Origin: a virus | IMG/VR virus record: IMGVR_UViG_2162886007_000002 | Location: 1 to 47,591 of that record | DNA: 47,591 nucleotides | Direction: 5' to 3' (one strand) | Shown: positions 1 through 8,033 of the stretch, in pieces | Numbering within the stretch: the first letter of the stretch is position 1 | Layout: every line of letters begins with the position of its first letter | The notes under the pieces: generated by a model | What the model saw: the letters and a program-made list of their open reading frames with translations, nothing else | Database searches by the model: none | What the model was told of the DNA's origin: nothing | Program-made: the position numbers and the translations under genes

Positions 1-51
1 GCCGCCCGTTTCCACACGGCTACCCGGAACGGCTACCGCGCCAGCCGCTGC
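1..51. repeat. 51-bp terminal redundancy (left copy)
   Basis: Positions 1-51 are identical to 47541-47591. A reading frame continues smoothly across the joint, so the sequence closes into a 47,540-bp circle. The odd short length is typical of an assembler k-mer overlap on a circularly permuted or circular genome, although a short physical terminal repeat cannot be excluded. Confidence 0.95.
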
Positions 52-414
52 CGAGTTGACCACTTTACCGGTGGGGTCCACATACAACTGGCTGCCGTCA
101 GCGATAGCAGCACCACCGCCGTTTACGACCCACAGATAGCCTTCGCGCAGGATCGAAATCATTTCGGTCAGGCCGTAAGCATCAGTGTTGTTGATGATGG
201 CGTATTGGCTGAGAATGGAGCGAGTAGCAAAACCCACCACCTTGACCGCGCCGACAACGCCGGTACGCGCTTTGGTGCCTTGGATTACCGCGTAGCCAAA
301 GGGCACAACGCCTTCAGCAACCGCACTGACAAGGTCAGCGGTTCCAAAATCCCAGGCGATTACACCCGGCAGGGATTTCTTGATGTTTTTGGTGTAGACT
401 GTTTGTACTGGCAT
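1..414 (-). CDS. capsid cement/decoration-like protein (start and body; end is at the other window edge)
   Basis: Starts MPVQTVYTKNIKKSLPGVIA at 414 and stays open to position 1, then continues at 47540-47490 across the circular joint, giving 154 residues. It is small, rich in Gly, Ala and Val, and lies between the protease/scaffold gene and the major capsid gene. That is the usual slot for the cement or decoration protein (DUF2190 or gp24-like) of phages with a DUF2184 capsid. GGAG lies ahead of the ATG. The structural role rests on position and composition, since no diagnostic motif was identified. Confidence 0.75.
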   Translation of the reverse strand, partial: MPVQTVYTKNIKKSLPGVIAWDFGTADLVSAVAEGVVPFGYAVIQGTKARTGVVGAVKVVGFATRSILSQYAIINNTDAYGLTEMISILREGYLWVVNGGGAAIADGSQLYVDPTGKVVNSAAAGAVAVPGSRVETGG

Positions 415-457
415 GATGCTGTATCTCCAGAAACTTAAGGGTTGGGCCGCGCTGCGC

Positions 458-1618
458 TTACTTGCGCTGGCTACGTGGCAGGTGCATTTGCTTACGGCGT
501 TCGATAGCCGCAGCCCGTGCCTTGTCAGCGTTAGGGAAATCGGCATCAGCAGCCGAGTCGGTGTTTTTGATGGACTGGCGCAGGGCAGCGGTCAGACTAT
601 CAGGGGCAGCAGCCGGGGTGGTAGCCAGTGCGTCAAAGCGCGCACGGACGTAATCGGCGCTATCCAGGTTCTTGACATCCGGGCACTTGGCCGCGACGAC
701 TTCTTTGCGAATAACGTCGTTGGTCTTGCCCTTGTGGTCCAGTTCCGGGAGGATCTTGCGGGCGTGGTCCAGCACTTCTTGGCGTTCATCAACAGCAGCG
801 TCGATGGTTGCCGGGTCAGTCGCTACTGCCAGCTGGGCAGTCAGGCCGACGACTTGGGCCACAGCGGCCTGGGCTTCACCTTGTGCAGCCACTACAGCGG
901 CCTCGGCTTCAGCACCGCTACCGGCTACTTTGGCCATCAGTTCAGACAGTTGGGCTTGCAAGCCAGCAATGACTTGTGCCAGTTGTTCGGTGGCCTCGTA
1001 AGTGACGCCGCCTACAGTTACAGTACCCATGGATGGGTTCTCCTTTACAGTTAATGAGTCCGCAGAATCGGACACTCGGCATATTGAACCGCAGCGGCCA
1101 GCCGCTACAACTGCAACATGATTAGGGCGCAGCCTGAGCTGCTCGCAATCATACACCTCTCCACTCGGGCTGATGCCGGGCGTAAAGTCGTAGCCACTAT
1201 AGTAGCCATTTGAGAGTTCATCCTTACCGGCGTTAATGTCAGCGATGGTAAGGGGATCAGTGAAAAGGACATCCGCCTTGAGCAGTGGGCCTTGCATGTA
1301 CGGCAGGCCGACAACAGAACCGACCTGAAACTTTTTGATGTTGGCGGTGTTGAAGAATTCCGCCGGGTGGTCGTTGGCGGCGGGGGAGCCCTGCCACAAC
1401 GGCACCGATTCAGCCAACGTCGCTTCGGAGCGGTAAACCCGGATAACGTCGTTAGGGTTGCGGTCGTTGTACATACGCGGCTGAAAGTTCCCGGCAGCGT
1501 ACTCTGTCACGCCGGCACGCGAAATGGCGCAGTCCTTGACGAGCATAAAGCCATGCTCAGTCATGGTGCGCTTACTGCCAGTGGTTGACATGGCTCTGTC
1601 GGTAACTTGGAATTCCAT
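458..1618 (-). CDS. prohead protease fused to scaffold (DUF2213 family)
   Basis: 386 residues. The N-terminal half (about 20-190) resembles the DUF2213 head-maturation protease, with GYYSGYDFTPG and the PNHVAVV..GRCG signature near residues 165-180. The C-terminal half (about 200-386) is rich in Ala, Gln and Glu and probably helical, as in a scaffolding domain that is cut during maturation. The gene lies between the minor head protein and the cement and capsid genes, as expected. The catalytic His/Ser assignment is by analogy to the family and not proven here. A candidate promoter with a perfect TATAAT lies about 30 bp ahead of the ATG. Confidence 0.85.
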   Translation of the reverse strand: MEFQVTDRAMSTTGSKRTMTEHGFMLVKDCAISRAGVTEYAAGNFQPRMYNDRNPNDVIRVYRSEATLAESVPLWQGSPAANDHPAEFFNTANIKKFQVGSVVGLPYMQGPLLKADVLFTDPLTIADINAGKDELSNGYYSGYDFTPGISPSGEVYDCEQLRLRPNHVAVVAAGRCGSICRVSDSADSLTVKENPSMGTVTVGGVTYEATEQLAQVIAGLQAQLSELMAKVAGSGAEAEAAVVAAQGEAQAAVAQVVGLTAQLAVATDPATIDAAVDERQEVLDHARKILPELDHKGKTNDVIRKEVVAAKCPDVKNLDSADYVRARFDALATTPAAAPDSLTAALRQSIKNTDSAADADFPNADKARAAAIERRKQMHLPRSQRK

Positions 1619-1644
1619 AACGTGCCCTCTGTGTACTGTTGGCG

Positions 1645-1673
1645 ATTATAACAGCGTAAAGTAGCTCAAGACC
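1645..1673 (-). promoter_or_regulatory. candidate leftward promoter ahead of protease/scaffold
   Basis: A perfect TATAAT (complement of 1645-1650) lies in the 79-bp gap before the protease gene. The matching -35 at a 17-bp spacing is poor (GGTCTT at 1668-1673), and a better TTGAGC is only 13 bp away. It could boost head gene expression inside the late operon. Confidence 0.4.
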
Positions 1674-1709
1674 GCTTACTGCAATAGTAGGGTTCCACTA
1701 TATGCGGTC
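1670..1709. other. nested inverted repeat at end of minor head gene
   Basis: An outer GACCGC (1670-1675) pairs with GCGGTC (1704-1709), and an inner ATAGT...ACTAT pairs inside it. It overlaps the stop of the minor head gene and has no U-run. It may be an RNA processing or stability hairpin, or a weak pause site. Confidence 0.4.
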
Positions 1710-2612
1710 GAACTCAATGACAGCCTCAGCAATGCAACGGCAGCGGTAGTCCTCACCAGGGTGGCCTATGTCGTCAGCTTCTGGGTCCAGCATCACAGAG
1801 CCGTCTTCAAGCTTCTGGCCCACGTCCTCGGGGTTCCAAGCGTAGAACTTACCGTTGCGCTCCTTATGGCTCTCCCGCACTGCGCCATCACCAACGGTGC
1901 GCCAACGGTAACCGCGAATCCCCGCTGCAACCTGCCGCTGTCGGGTGATATCGCCGTTGAGCTTGGCGGTCTGGTCACGGGCAATGAACTCGGCGCGGCG
2001 TTTGGTAACTGGGTAGACTTCCTGAATTTGCTTAATCAGGCTCTCCCCGGTGCGGCCCTTAGTGCCCTCCTGGGTGATAATCATCTCAATCTTGTCGAGA
2101 TAGTCTTTCGGTATCGACTTAATCAGACTAACGTTGGCGGCAATCCCCGCCTCGGTGATATCGCGCAGGCCTTCGGTGTCGATGATCTTGACAAGGTCAA
2201 CGCCCATGGCGTCACCGACCACCTTTTCAATTGCCTTCTTTGTGGTTGCGTCAACCTTGCCAACAAATGCACTGGCTAGCCCGAGCGCGGTCGTATTGGC
2301 AATCTCCCACTGCGCAGTCAGCTTCTTGAACTGGGCCAAGAGGGTGCCAAACAGGCTGTCACGGTTCTGGAACCATTTGGCGTCAACCACTTGCAGCACT
2401 TGACTATCAGCGCGTAGCAGTGGGTAGAGTTCCGCTTCAATGGCTGCATGCATTGCGTCAATATGCTTGTCCAGTTGGTCCCTGTACCAAATGGCTGTTG
2501 TGTTGGACGGGTGTATGCCCGGCGCAATCTTCGTACCTTTGGCGCGCAGCCGGGCTTCTTTGATCTTCTGAATGCGGGAGAGGGGCGACACACGCGCCCG
2601 TACCTGTGCCAT
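1698..2612 (-). CDS. minor head/head morphogenesis protein (SPP1 gp7 / Mu gpF type)
   Basis: 304 residues. The C-terminal third carries the SPP1 gp7 family pattern: a basic stretch (RRAEFIARDQTAKLNGDITR), then GYRWRT..D..VR.SHKERNGK, and a final HPGEDYRCRC motif. These proteins bind the portal and enter the capsid with DNA. The start ATG overlaps the portal stop by one base (TAATG), which implies translational coupling. Confidence 0.88.
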   Translation of the reverse strand: MAQVRARVSPLSRIQKIKEARLRAKGTKIAPGIHPSNTTAIWYRDQLDKHIDAMHAAIEAELYPLLRADSQVLQVVDAKWFQNRDSLFGTLLAQFKKLTAQWEIANTTALGLASAFVGKVDATTKKAIEKVVGDAMGVDLVKIIDTEGLRDITEAGIAANVSLIKSIPKDYLDKIEMIITQEGTKGRTGESLIKQIQEVYPVTKRRAEFIARDQTAKLNGDITRQRQVAAGIRGYRWRTVGDGAVRESHKERNGKFYAWNPEDVGQKLEDGSVMLDPEADDIGHPGEDYRCRCIAEAVIEFDRI

Positions 2613-4084
2613 TACATTGCCAACCGGTCTTCAGCTGGGGTTTTCGGGTCATTGGCTGCCGGCTTCTGCGTAGGGTCGTCCGCTCCCGGTAACGCCAACA
2701 GGTCTTCCGCCTTGTTCGCTGCCTCCACCGCAGCCTTAAGCTTGGCCAAGTACTCGGGCGTCAAGTTGGTATAGGTGCCATCCTCAGCCAGCTGTTGGGC
2801 CACAATATACTCATCAACAACGCCCGCAGCCAAGTAAGCAGTATCACGCACCGACCGCGCCTGCTCAGTGGTAGCTTTTTCCGCGTCCGACATCTGGAAC
2901 AGGCTGTTCCAGGTGAAGCCCCAGTCCTTGAGTTCACTGCCCCACAGGGAGCGCTGCATGATCTTGTCCAGGATACGCAGGTTGGGGTTGAACTCGGTTT
3001 TCTGTGCTGCGCGGATGTTATCGTAGTAGTTGCTCAGGTCGCCTTCACCAGTGGAGTTTAGCCCTTTGGCAGCGCTGCCCAGCAAACGGGTTTCCGGAAT
3101 GTCAGCGGCGCCGGCTACGATGCCAAGGAAGCGGTCAAGCAAGTCACCCAGGCCGCTGAAGCTCTGTTGGTGCTGTTCAAAGGTTTCGTCCTCATCGAGC
3201 AGCATTACGTTGTTGACCGACTTGAGCAGCTTGGCCAGCGCGAAACGGGTTTGGATTTTCTCTTCCCCGCCCGGTTGCAGCAAGAAGTTCGTCAGGCCCT
3301 TGTACTTAATCACGTCAGTGGACGCTTCCGACACTAGACTAGCGCCACCGGCCACAGTCATGTCAGCGTTAACAATGGCCTCGAACACCCGGCGCAGGAC
3401 CGAGGCGCCCCAGTACGCGTGAAACTGCCGCTGCTTCATGTAGTAGGGCAGCTTGATACCGTCAAACGCCAGCACGCGGGAGCGGTGTATGCGAAAGGTC
3501 GAAGCGTTGGACAGCGTGTAGAACTCAGGTTCGCCAAACCCTGGCTGGGTTGGGTCCAGCTGAGTGTAGTCAGGCATGGCTTGAAGGCGGCCACACTCAA
3601 TAACGGTCAAGTGGGTCAGGCAGCCCTTGCCGAGCTTGTTAATGTCCAGCGGGGTGTCAGGCGAGCCGCCTTGAGCCTCATCCAAACCAATGATGATGCC
3701 AGCGCCGCCGTACAACCGGCCCCACTTCAGTGCCTCGTTGAACTTGCCGCAAATGTCCAGGTCCGTTTCCAGCTGGGTAAACTGCTCAATCTTGGCCGGC
3801 GCCGCTTGCGATGAGTCGAATTCGCGCCACTCGCGGGTCATGTCGTCGGGAATGATGTCAACGATCTTGCCCGCCAGCCAGTTTTCAACATACATGGCTT
3901 CAAGCGTGCGGTCGTCAAGCTGGTACTGCTCAACGTATTCGGTATGGCTGCGGCGGTCGTTGCCGGTGCCGAAGTTGGACACGAAGTTTTGCAGCGCATC
4001 AAGCTGCATAAAGAACTCACCCGAAACGGGCTTCTTGGCACTCGGCGTTGTGCGTTTCATGGGAATTACTTGTCCGCTGCTCAT
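2612..4084 (-). CDS. portal protein (DUF1073 family)
   Basis: 490 residues. The portal forms the dodecameric vertex through which DNA is packaged. The sequence resembles DUF1073 phage portals: an N-terminal region with WLAGKIVDIIPDDMTREWRE, a central LLGSAAKGLNSTGEGD stretch, and an acidic, Pro-rich C-terminus. It sits directly after terminase and before the gp7-like head gene. The ATG overlaps the terminase stop (ATGA). Automatic annotation often labels this family 'anti-CBASS Acb1-like'; length and position support portal. Confidence 0.88.
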   Translation of the reverse strand: MSSGQVIPMKRTTPSAKKPVSGEFFMQLDALQNFVSNFGTGNDRRSHTEYVEQYQLDDRTLEAMYVENWLAGKIVDIIPDDMTREWREFDSSQAAPAKIEQFTQLETDLDICGKFNEALKWGRLYGGAGIIIGLDEAQGGSPDTPLDINKLGKGCLTHLTVIECGRLQAMPDYTQLDPTQPGFGEPEFYTLSNASTFRIHRSRVLAFDGIKLPYYMKQRQFHAYWGASVLRRVFEAIVNADMTVAGGASLVSEASTDVIKYKGLTNFLLQPGGEEKIQTRFALAKLLKSVNNVMLLDEDETFEQHQQSFSGLGDLLDRFLGIVAGAADIPETRLLGSAAKGLNSTGEGDLSNYYDNIRAAQKTEFNPNLRILDKIMQRSLWGSELKDWGFTWNSLFQMSDAEKATTEQARSVRDTAYLAAGVVDEYIVAQQLAEDGTYTNLTPEYLAKLKAAVEAANKAEDLLALPGADDPTQKPAANDPKTPAEDRLAM

Positions 4085-5658
4085 CGGCGTTGACCTCCAA
4101 ACTGGTCGTAGAAGTTAGAACGGTTAATCAACAAGTCCTTGATAGCCATCAGGGTGGTGTCAATTTGGTCGTCGTGGGCGTGGGTCATAAGGGGCGTAAA
4201 CGCCGCGAATTCATGCAAGAAGTCACTTATCCACGGGGCGTCAATCGGGATATGCACGTTACCCGCTGCAATTTGGGGTATGCAACCCACCGCTTCGAAG
4301 ACCTTGTCAGTGTTCTTTTGAACGGCTTCGACAGGGATAAAAGTCTTCTTAGCGATATCCTGTATGAGACTCGAACCGCTAGATTTGTCTTCAATCTTCA
4401 CCCCTCGGGCGCCGCAAAAGTTATTGTGTACTGTAGCGTCTTTGTGTTTGTTCCAAAACGTTATCAGCTGGGCCTTGAGATCTGGCGCTTCCCATTTGCC
4501 GCGCACTTGGTCCAAAAGGAAAATGCCCATCGTAGGGCTAAAGCCCCAGCACTGGAATACAGTGAAGTCGTTGTGCTCTGCCGTCTTCTGCGCCGTATCC
4601 CCGTAAATCCACTTGAAGAGAATGTCACGGGGCAGGGCCGGGTATTCACCGTGGTAGGCTTCAGGGTTAACAGCGTAGTACTTCCACCATTTGGCCTTGA
4701 ACAGACCACCGCCGAGCGGGGAGGGCCGCTGCGCGTACTGGGATGCGTAGGTGTAGGGGTCAGCGTCTTTCAGGTGTTGCAGCTGCTCAGTGGTGTGTTT
4801 AAACGGCCACAACGCGCCTGGGGTGTAGTTGTGTTCAATTGGGATGCCGTGGGTGTAGTTCGCCGGGTAGGCTTCCGCAACTTCTTCAATCAAGGCCGGG
4901 AGAGTCAAGTGGTGCCACTTGTCACCCGCGCCCCCCGTGAGTAGGAAGCCGCAGAGGTCGTCTTCGTGCAACCGCTGCATGATGACGATGATGGGCACGT
5001 CCTCAACCGCCAGACGTGACTTGATGGTATTGTTGAAACGGTTGTTCACCCGGCGCCGCTTGGCAGCTGAGTAGGCGTCATCCGGTTTAATCGGGTCATC
5101 GATAATCAGCGCGCCTGTGAAGACATGCTTCTCCATGCGCCCGGCCCGGAAGCCCGTGATGGAACCACCGGTTGCAACCGCCAGCATGCCGCCGCCCTGT
5201 TCCGTAAACCAGCGTTTCTTGGCGCTAACGTCCTCCCGCACCGACATGGGGTACAGCTCTTGGTACTCCACCATGCTGATTTGGTCACGAATCGTTTGGG
5301 AGTTCACCAGCGCCAAGTCGTCGGAGTAGGAACCGTGGATGAACTTGGCTTTCGGGTTGATGGCCAAACCCTGGCTAATGAAGTTAATCACCGCCTTTTC
5401 GGTTTTGGTGTAGCCCGGCGAAATGTTGATGATGAGTCGGGTTATCTCGCCCGTGAACACCTTCTTAAGCGTGTCGGTAATCAGTTCGTGGTGCTTGTTG
5501 GCTAGCCAGCGGCTGCCTTCGCGGGTCTTGAAGAAGTACCGGTCAAAGGCGTTGCCGTCACGGCGCAGGTACTCACGCATGATGCGCTTGAACTGCAAAG
5601 CCAGTTGCGGTGGGAGGTCGTCCAGGTTCTTGCCCCGGATGTCGTCAATACTGAGCAT
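4081..5658 (-). CDS. terL: terminase large subunit
   Basis: 525 residues. The ATPase domain has an atypical Walker A (SPGYTKTEK, about 80-88) and Walker B (ALIIDDP, about 183-189). The nuclease domain begins near WIYGDTAQK (D about 354), and a late HAHDDQIDT near residue 495 may supply another metal ligand. The enzyme powers DNA packaging and cuts the concatemer. It overlaps the small subunit by 14 bp upstream and the portal by 4 bp downstream. Confidence 0.96.
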   Translation of the reverse strand: MLSIDDIRGKNLDDLPPQLALQFKRIMREYLRRDGNAFDRYFFKTREGSRWLANKHHELITDTLKKVFTGEITRLIINISPGYTKTEKAVINFISQGLAINPKAKFIHGSYSDDLALVNSQTIRDQISMVEYQELYPMSVREDVSAKKRWFTEQGGGMLAVATGGSITGFRAGRMEKHVFTGALIIDDPIKPDDAYSAAKRRRVNNRFNNTIKSRLAVEDVPIIVIMQRLHEDDLCGFLLTGGAGDKWHHLTLPALIEEVAEAYPANYTHGIPIEHNYTPGALWPFKHTTEQLQHLKDADPYTYASQYAQRPSPLGGGLFKAKWWKYYAVNPEAYHGEYPALPRDILFKWIYGDTAQKTAEHNDFTVFQCWGFSPTMGIFLLDQVRGKWEAPDLKAQLITFWNKHKDATVHNNFCGARGVKIEDKSSGSSLIQDIAKKTFIPVEAVQKNTDKVFEAVGCIPQIAAGNVHIPIDAPWISDFLHEFAAFTPLMTHAHDDQIDTTLMAIKDLLINRSNFYDQFGGQRR

Positions 5659-6031
5659 TGAACCACGCCTCGAACAAGTCCAGTTCTTCGTCTGTCAAGT
5701 CCGTGACCACAGCCTTGGCGCCCGTTTCGGTGATTTCCAGCGATTTACGCTTAGCGTGCTTATACTCAGCAATGGTCCTAGCCGCTGCTGCCGACACGCC
5801 CAAGGGCACTGGCTGATGGGTATAGTATAGCTTGACCACCCGTTTAATTGACTCCCATTGTTCTTCGTCAGGCGGGTCGCCAAAGTTCTCTTCTTCGATA
5901 GTATCGATAAGTTGCAGAATTTCTGACTTCTGGCGTGGGTCGATGCCCGCCATTACTTGCGCTAGGAACTCAAGTGGTTCCTGGCCTTCTGGCTTACTGT
6001 CGTCCTCTAGTGTCAGGTCAGGCGCGCTCAT
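5645..6031 (-). CDS. terS: terminase small subunit (probable)
   Basis: 128 residues, the first gene of the late operon, overlapping terL by 14 bp. A helical centre (about 75-110: ...GVSAAAARTIAEYKHAKRKSLEITETG) could bind the pac site, and the acidic C-terminus (LTDEELDLFEAWFNAQY) fits a contact with TerL. The call comes mostly from position and size. It lies directly downstream of the strongest late promoter candidate. Confidence 0.7.
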   Translation of the reverse strand: MSAPDLTLEDDSKPEGQEPLEFLAQVMAGIDPRQKSEILQLIDTIEEENFGDPPDEEQWESIKRVVKLYYTHQPVPLGVSAAAARTIAEYKHAKRKSLEITETGAKAVVTDLTDEELDLFEAWFNAQY

Positions 6032-6032
6032 T

Positions 6033-6066
6033 AAAAATCCCCGGAAGCGTTACGCATGCGGGGATT
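6033..6066 (-). terminator. leftward terminator overlapping the late promoter
   Basis: On the minus strand AATCCCCG pairs perfectly with CGGGGATT (8 bp, plus strand 6036-6043 and 6059-6066), followed by a U-run just before the terS start. Its upstream arm lies before the predicted late start site, so the hairpin would form only in transcripts arriving from upstream genes. Confidence 0.7.
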
Positions 6067-6092
6067 ATAGGGTGGCGGGGGTAGGGTGTCTA
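6064..6092 (-). promoter_or_regulatory. late operon promoter, TAGACA-17 bp-TATAAT
   Basis: On the minus strand TAGACA (complement of 6087-6092) is followed after 17 bp by a perfect TATAAT (complement of 6064-6069). The TAG of the -35 box is also the stop codon of the preceding gene. It would drive terminase and the roughly 20-kb structural operon. Confidence 0.75.
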
Positions 6093-6608
6093 GAGTATGC
6101 GGAACGGCTCGCTAGGAATCACCGGTTGCTTGGTCTTAGGGTTGAACCACACCGCCCGCCAGCGCCGTGAATTGACGATGTTGGGGCGTATACGGCTGCA
6201 CTCGAACGGCAGCGGTATCAGGAGTTTCACCAGCGTTGGCAGGCTGTCAACTGCTTCGGCACGGCCTTCCCAACCCGGCAGCAGCTTCGACTTGACCTTG
6301 AGCCAGCTACGACCCGCCCGGCACTTGGCGGCGGCCAGGAACGCCAACTCCAGAAAATAGGTGTTCTTCTTGGACTGGTATTGAGCGTACCAGTATTCGA
6401 AGCAATCCACGTAGCTCCAAAGCGCCATTTCGAGTAGGGTGCCGTCGTAGGGCACGTCCACAACGCGCTTAGCCTTGACGTCGGCTGCGAACTTGGCGCA
6501 GCGGTCCTGCATGGTAGTGATGTCAGGGGTCATTGAGTAGACCTTGTGAACAGGTTTGGTGCCGTCCAGGTCCAAGAGGTCGTCATCTTCCAGCGACAAG
6601 TCCATCAT
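6090..6608 (-). CDS. hypothetical protein, last gene of promoter A operon
   Basis: 172 residues from MMDLSLEDDDLLDLD. I chose 6608 over an upstream in-frame GTG because GGAG is well placed and the ATG overlaps the stop of the previous gene (ATGA). The N-terminus is acidic and the middle and C-terminus basic and Trp-rich (YWYAQYQSKKNTYFLE, RRWRAVWFNPK). No family was recognised. The gene ends in the late promoter -35 box. Confidence 0.75.
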   Translation of the reverse strand: MMDLSLEDDDLLDLDGTKPVHKVYSMTPDITTMQDRCAKFAADVKAKRVVDVPYDGTLLEMALWSYVDCFEYWYAQYQSKKNTYFLELAFLAAAKCRAGRSWLKVKSKLLPGWEGRAEAVDSLPTLVKLLIPLPFECSRIRPNIVNSRRWRAVWFNPKTKQPVIPSEPFRIL

Positions 6609-6805
6609 TGCCCAATCTCCACTTGTACACATTCTGACAAAGCAGGTGGTATAGCCCGCCGCCCCATGAAACCATCAGTCGCGGCGCTGGCTTTCTCAAC
6701 AGCGCGCTGCATGGCTTCGCATTCTACCTTCATAACGGGGGTGGAAGCCGTCCAAGTTGGGCCGGGGGCGCCAGATAACATTACCAGTACATACAAGATG
6801 CCCAT
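6605..6805 (-). CDS. small hypothetical protein, possibly exported
   Basis: 66 residues. The first 12 (MGILYVLVMLSG) are hydrophobic and could act as a short export signal or anchor, and the rest is soluble with two Cys. GGAG lies 6 bp before the ATG. It lies between two unknown genes and overlaps the next by 4 bp. No family was recognised. Confidence 0.65.
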   Translation of the reverse strand: MGILYVLVMLSGAPGPTWTASTPVMKVECEAMQRAVEKASAATDGFMGRRAIPPALSECVQVEIGQ

Positions 6806-6818
6806 GTATCGCTCCAGA

Positions 6819-7250
6819 TTAGGCCGCCTTTACAGCAAACTCAGGCAGGCGTTCGTAGTTGATATGGTAGTCAAGGCGCAGACGTTCGGCGGTCTGGCCG
6901 GTTTTGGTGTCAGTGATGTTGCCCCACCAGTAGTGGCCGTCAAACTCAACAGCCGAGTAGCTGAACCGGTCGGCCCAAACTTCTTTGGCGTACTGCATCA
7001 CAACACCGCTGCTGATGCGGGAGCCAAAGCGGAAACCGTGTAAGTTGCCATTGAGACGGCGCACTTCGATTTTAGCAGCTTGGGCCAGAACTTCGTGTTC
7101 GAAGCGCTTCGACACGACTACAGTACCGTTCTCTTTACACAGCAACCAGCGGTGGGTTTTCACCTTGGTTACGGTGAGCAGTTCGCCCGCGCAGTCCAGC
7201 TTGTAAGCGGCTGCGGCCTGGGCAACGTCAAAGGTAGAGTAGGTAGTCAT
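6819..7250 (-). CDS. hypothetical protein
   Basis: 143 residues, mixed alpha/beta composition, with no family recognised (MTTYSTFDVAQAAAAYKLDC...). It is preceded by the recurrent leader AACTCAACTGGAG, which supplies the ribosome-binding site, and by a GC-rich hairpin in the intergenic gap. That leader also precedes genes starting at 8675, 16256, 16555, 28330 and (altered) 29670, suggesting a shared translation or stability signal. Confidence 0.75.
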   Translation of the reverse strand: MTTYSTFDVAQAAAAYKLDCAGELLTVTKVKTHRWLLCKENGTVVVSKRFEHEVLAQAAKIEVRRLNGNLHGFRFGSRISSGVVMQYAKEVWADRFSYSAVEFDGHYWWGNITDTKTGQTAERLRLDYHINYERLPEFAVKAA

Positions 7251-7279
7251 GTCTTGGCGCTCCAGTTGAGTTCTACTAA

Positions 7280-7304
7280 CTCAGCCCCAGTTAAGGGGCT
7301 TGAG
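7280..7304 (-). promoter_or_regulatory. intercistronic hairpin plus conserved RBS leader
   Basis: AGCCCC and GGGGCT pair around a 6-nt loop (7283-7288 and 7295-7300, with CTCA/TGAG extending the stem). No U-run follows. AACTCAACTGGAG lies immediately downstream. The same module occurs at 16264-16306, so it is probably an RNA processing or protective hairpin rather than a terminator. Confidence 0.5.
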
Positions 7305-7318
7305 GTGGGTAGGGTTGG

Positions 7319-7555
7319 TTAGCCGAAAACGCAACCGATAATTGAGTCAGCAACAAACTCGATTGCTTCGTCGCTGCATTCACCGTCAGCGAAAGGCAAT
7401 TCAGGTTCATTTGTTGCGCAAAGGTCCATCAGGCGAGCGGCGTTAACCATGCCCATTTCTACGGCCTTAGCTTCAATCTGAGGGCCGTAGACTGACATCA
7501 GGCTTTCAAGCTTGGCGGCGTATTTGGTTTCGAATTCGGCCTGAGTCAGTTTCAT
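7319..7555 (-). CDS. small acidic hypothetical protein
   Basis: 78 residues, first gene after promoter A. It is acidic (ADGECSDEAIEFVADSI near the C-terminus), probably helical, and has no recognised family. AACGGAGCAAGACGAA precedes the ATG. As the first gene of a promoter with the shared phage signature it is probably an early host-interaction protein, an inference from position only. Confidence 0.7.
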   Translation of the reverse strand: MKLTQAEFETKYAAKLESLMSVYGPQIEAKAVEMGMVNAARLMDLCATNEPELPFADGECSDEAIEFVADSIIGCVFG

Positions 7556-7603
7556 TTCGTCTTGCTCCGTTGTTCGTTAAGGGCGCGGCGCCCTGTAGAA
7601 CGA

Positions 7604-7632
7604 ATTCTGGTTTACTTCGACAGAGTTGTCCA
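7604..7632 (-). promoter_or_regulatory. promoter A (TGGACA-17 bp-CAGAAT)
   Basis: Minus strand: TGGACA (complement of 7627-7632), 17-bp spacer, CAGAAT (complement of 7604-7609) followed by TCG. It is preceded by GAAAGTGG as in promoters B and D. It lacks the CCGAYCAGCGGTC dyad because a terminator occupies that position. Downstream, GGGCGC/GCGCCC forms a small hairpin (7581-7593). Confidence 0.75.
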
Positions 7633-7645
7633 CCACTTTCTTCAA

Positions 7646-7680
7646 CAAAAATGCCCCTAGCCGACGAACGGTAGGGGCAC
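7646..7680 (-). terminator. leftward terminator of promoter B operon
   Basis: Minus strand TGCCCCTA pairs with TAGGGGCA, followed by five U. It ends the operon whose last gene stops at 7698 and lies directly upstream of promoter A. Confidence 0.85.
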
Positions 7681-7697
7681 GGTGTGTGGGTTAGTGT

Positions 7698-8033
7698 TTA
7701 CAGAACGCGGTAGCCCAACTCTTCCGCTGACTCTACAGCTGCACCAAATGAGGCCCAACTATGAGAAATTACTTCATCGCTGTGCGCATCAAATACAGTA
7801 TACAGCTCTGTGCTGTTATCCCGTACGACACACGCGGGGCGCGCTTCCTTAGTGGTAGGCACCGCAGCGCGGAAGAACATAGCTGTATGGAACTTGCCCG
7901 CCTGGACGGCAAACGGCCCCATTTGCAGAGTCCAGCCCTTTTCATAAAGCTCCTGCATGTCCATGGCAGTGGGTGCTGGGTCGAACAGCACAACGCGGAA
8001 GTTGTCAGTCTTTTCGATGGTTTTGCAGGTCAC
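7698..8033 (-). CDS. hypothetical protein
   Basis: 111 residues, last gene of the promoter B operon, overlapping the previous gene by 29 bp. It contains an ELYEKGWTLQMGPF segment and a C-terminal EVISHSWASFGAAVESAEELGYRVL helix. No membrane segment or metal motif is visible and no family was recognised. Confidence 0.72.
   Translation of the reverse strand: MTCKTIEKTDNFRVVLFDPAPTAMDMQELYEKGWTLQMGPFAVQAGKFHTAMFFRAAVPTTKEARPACVVRDNSTELYTVFDAHSDEVISHSWASFGAAVESAEELGYRVL

Noticed and set aside
2612-4084. Anti-CBASS Acb1 nuclease
   Set aside because: The DUF1073 family is often labelled this way, but length, sequence and position after terminase indicate portal protein; no separate two-His phosphodiesterase domain was recognised.
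4048-4944. 298-residue plus-strand frame
   Set aside because: Antisense to terminase large subunit, whose motifs are clear; no start signal.
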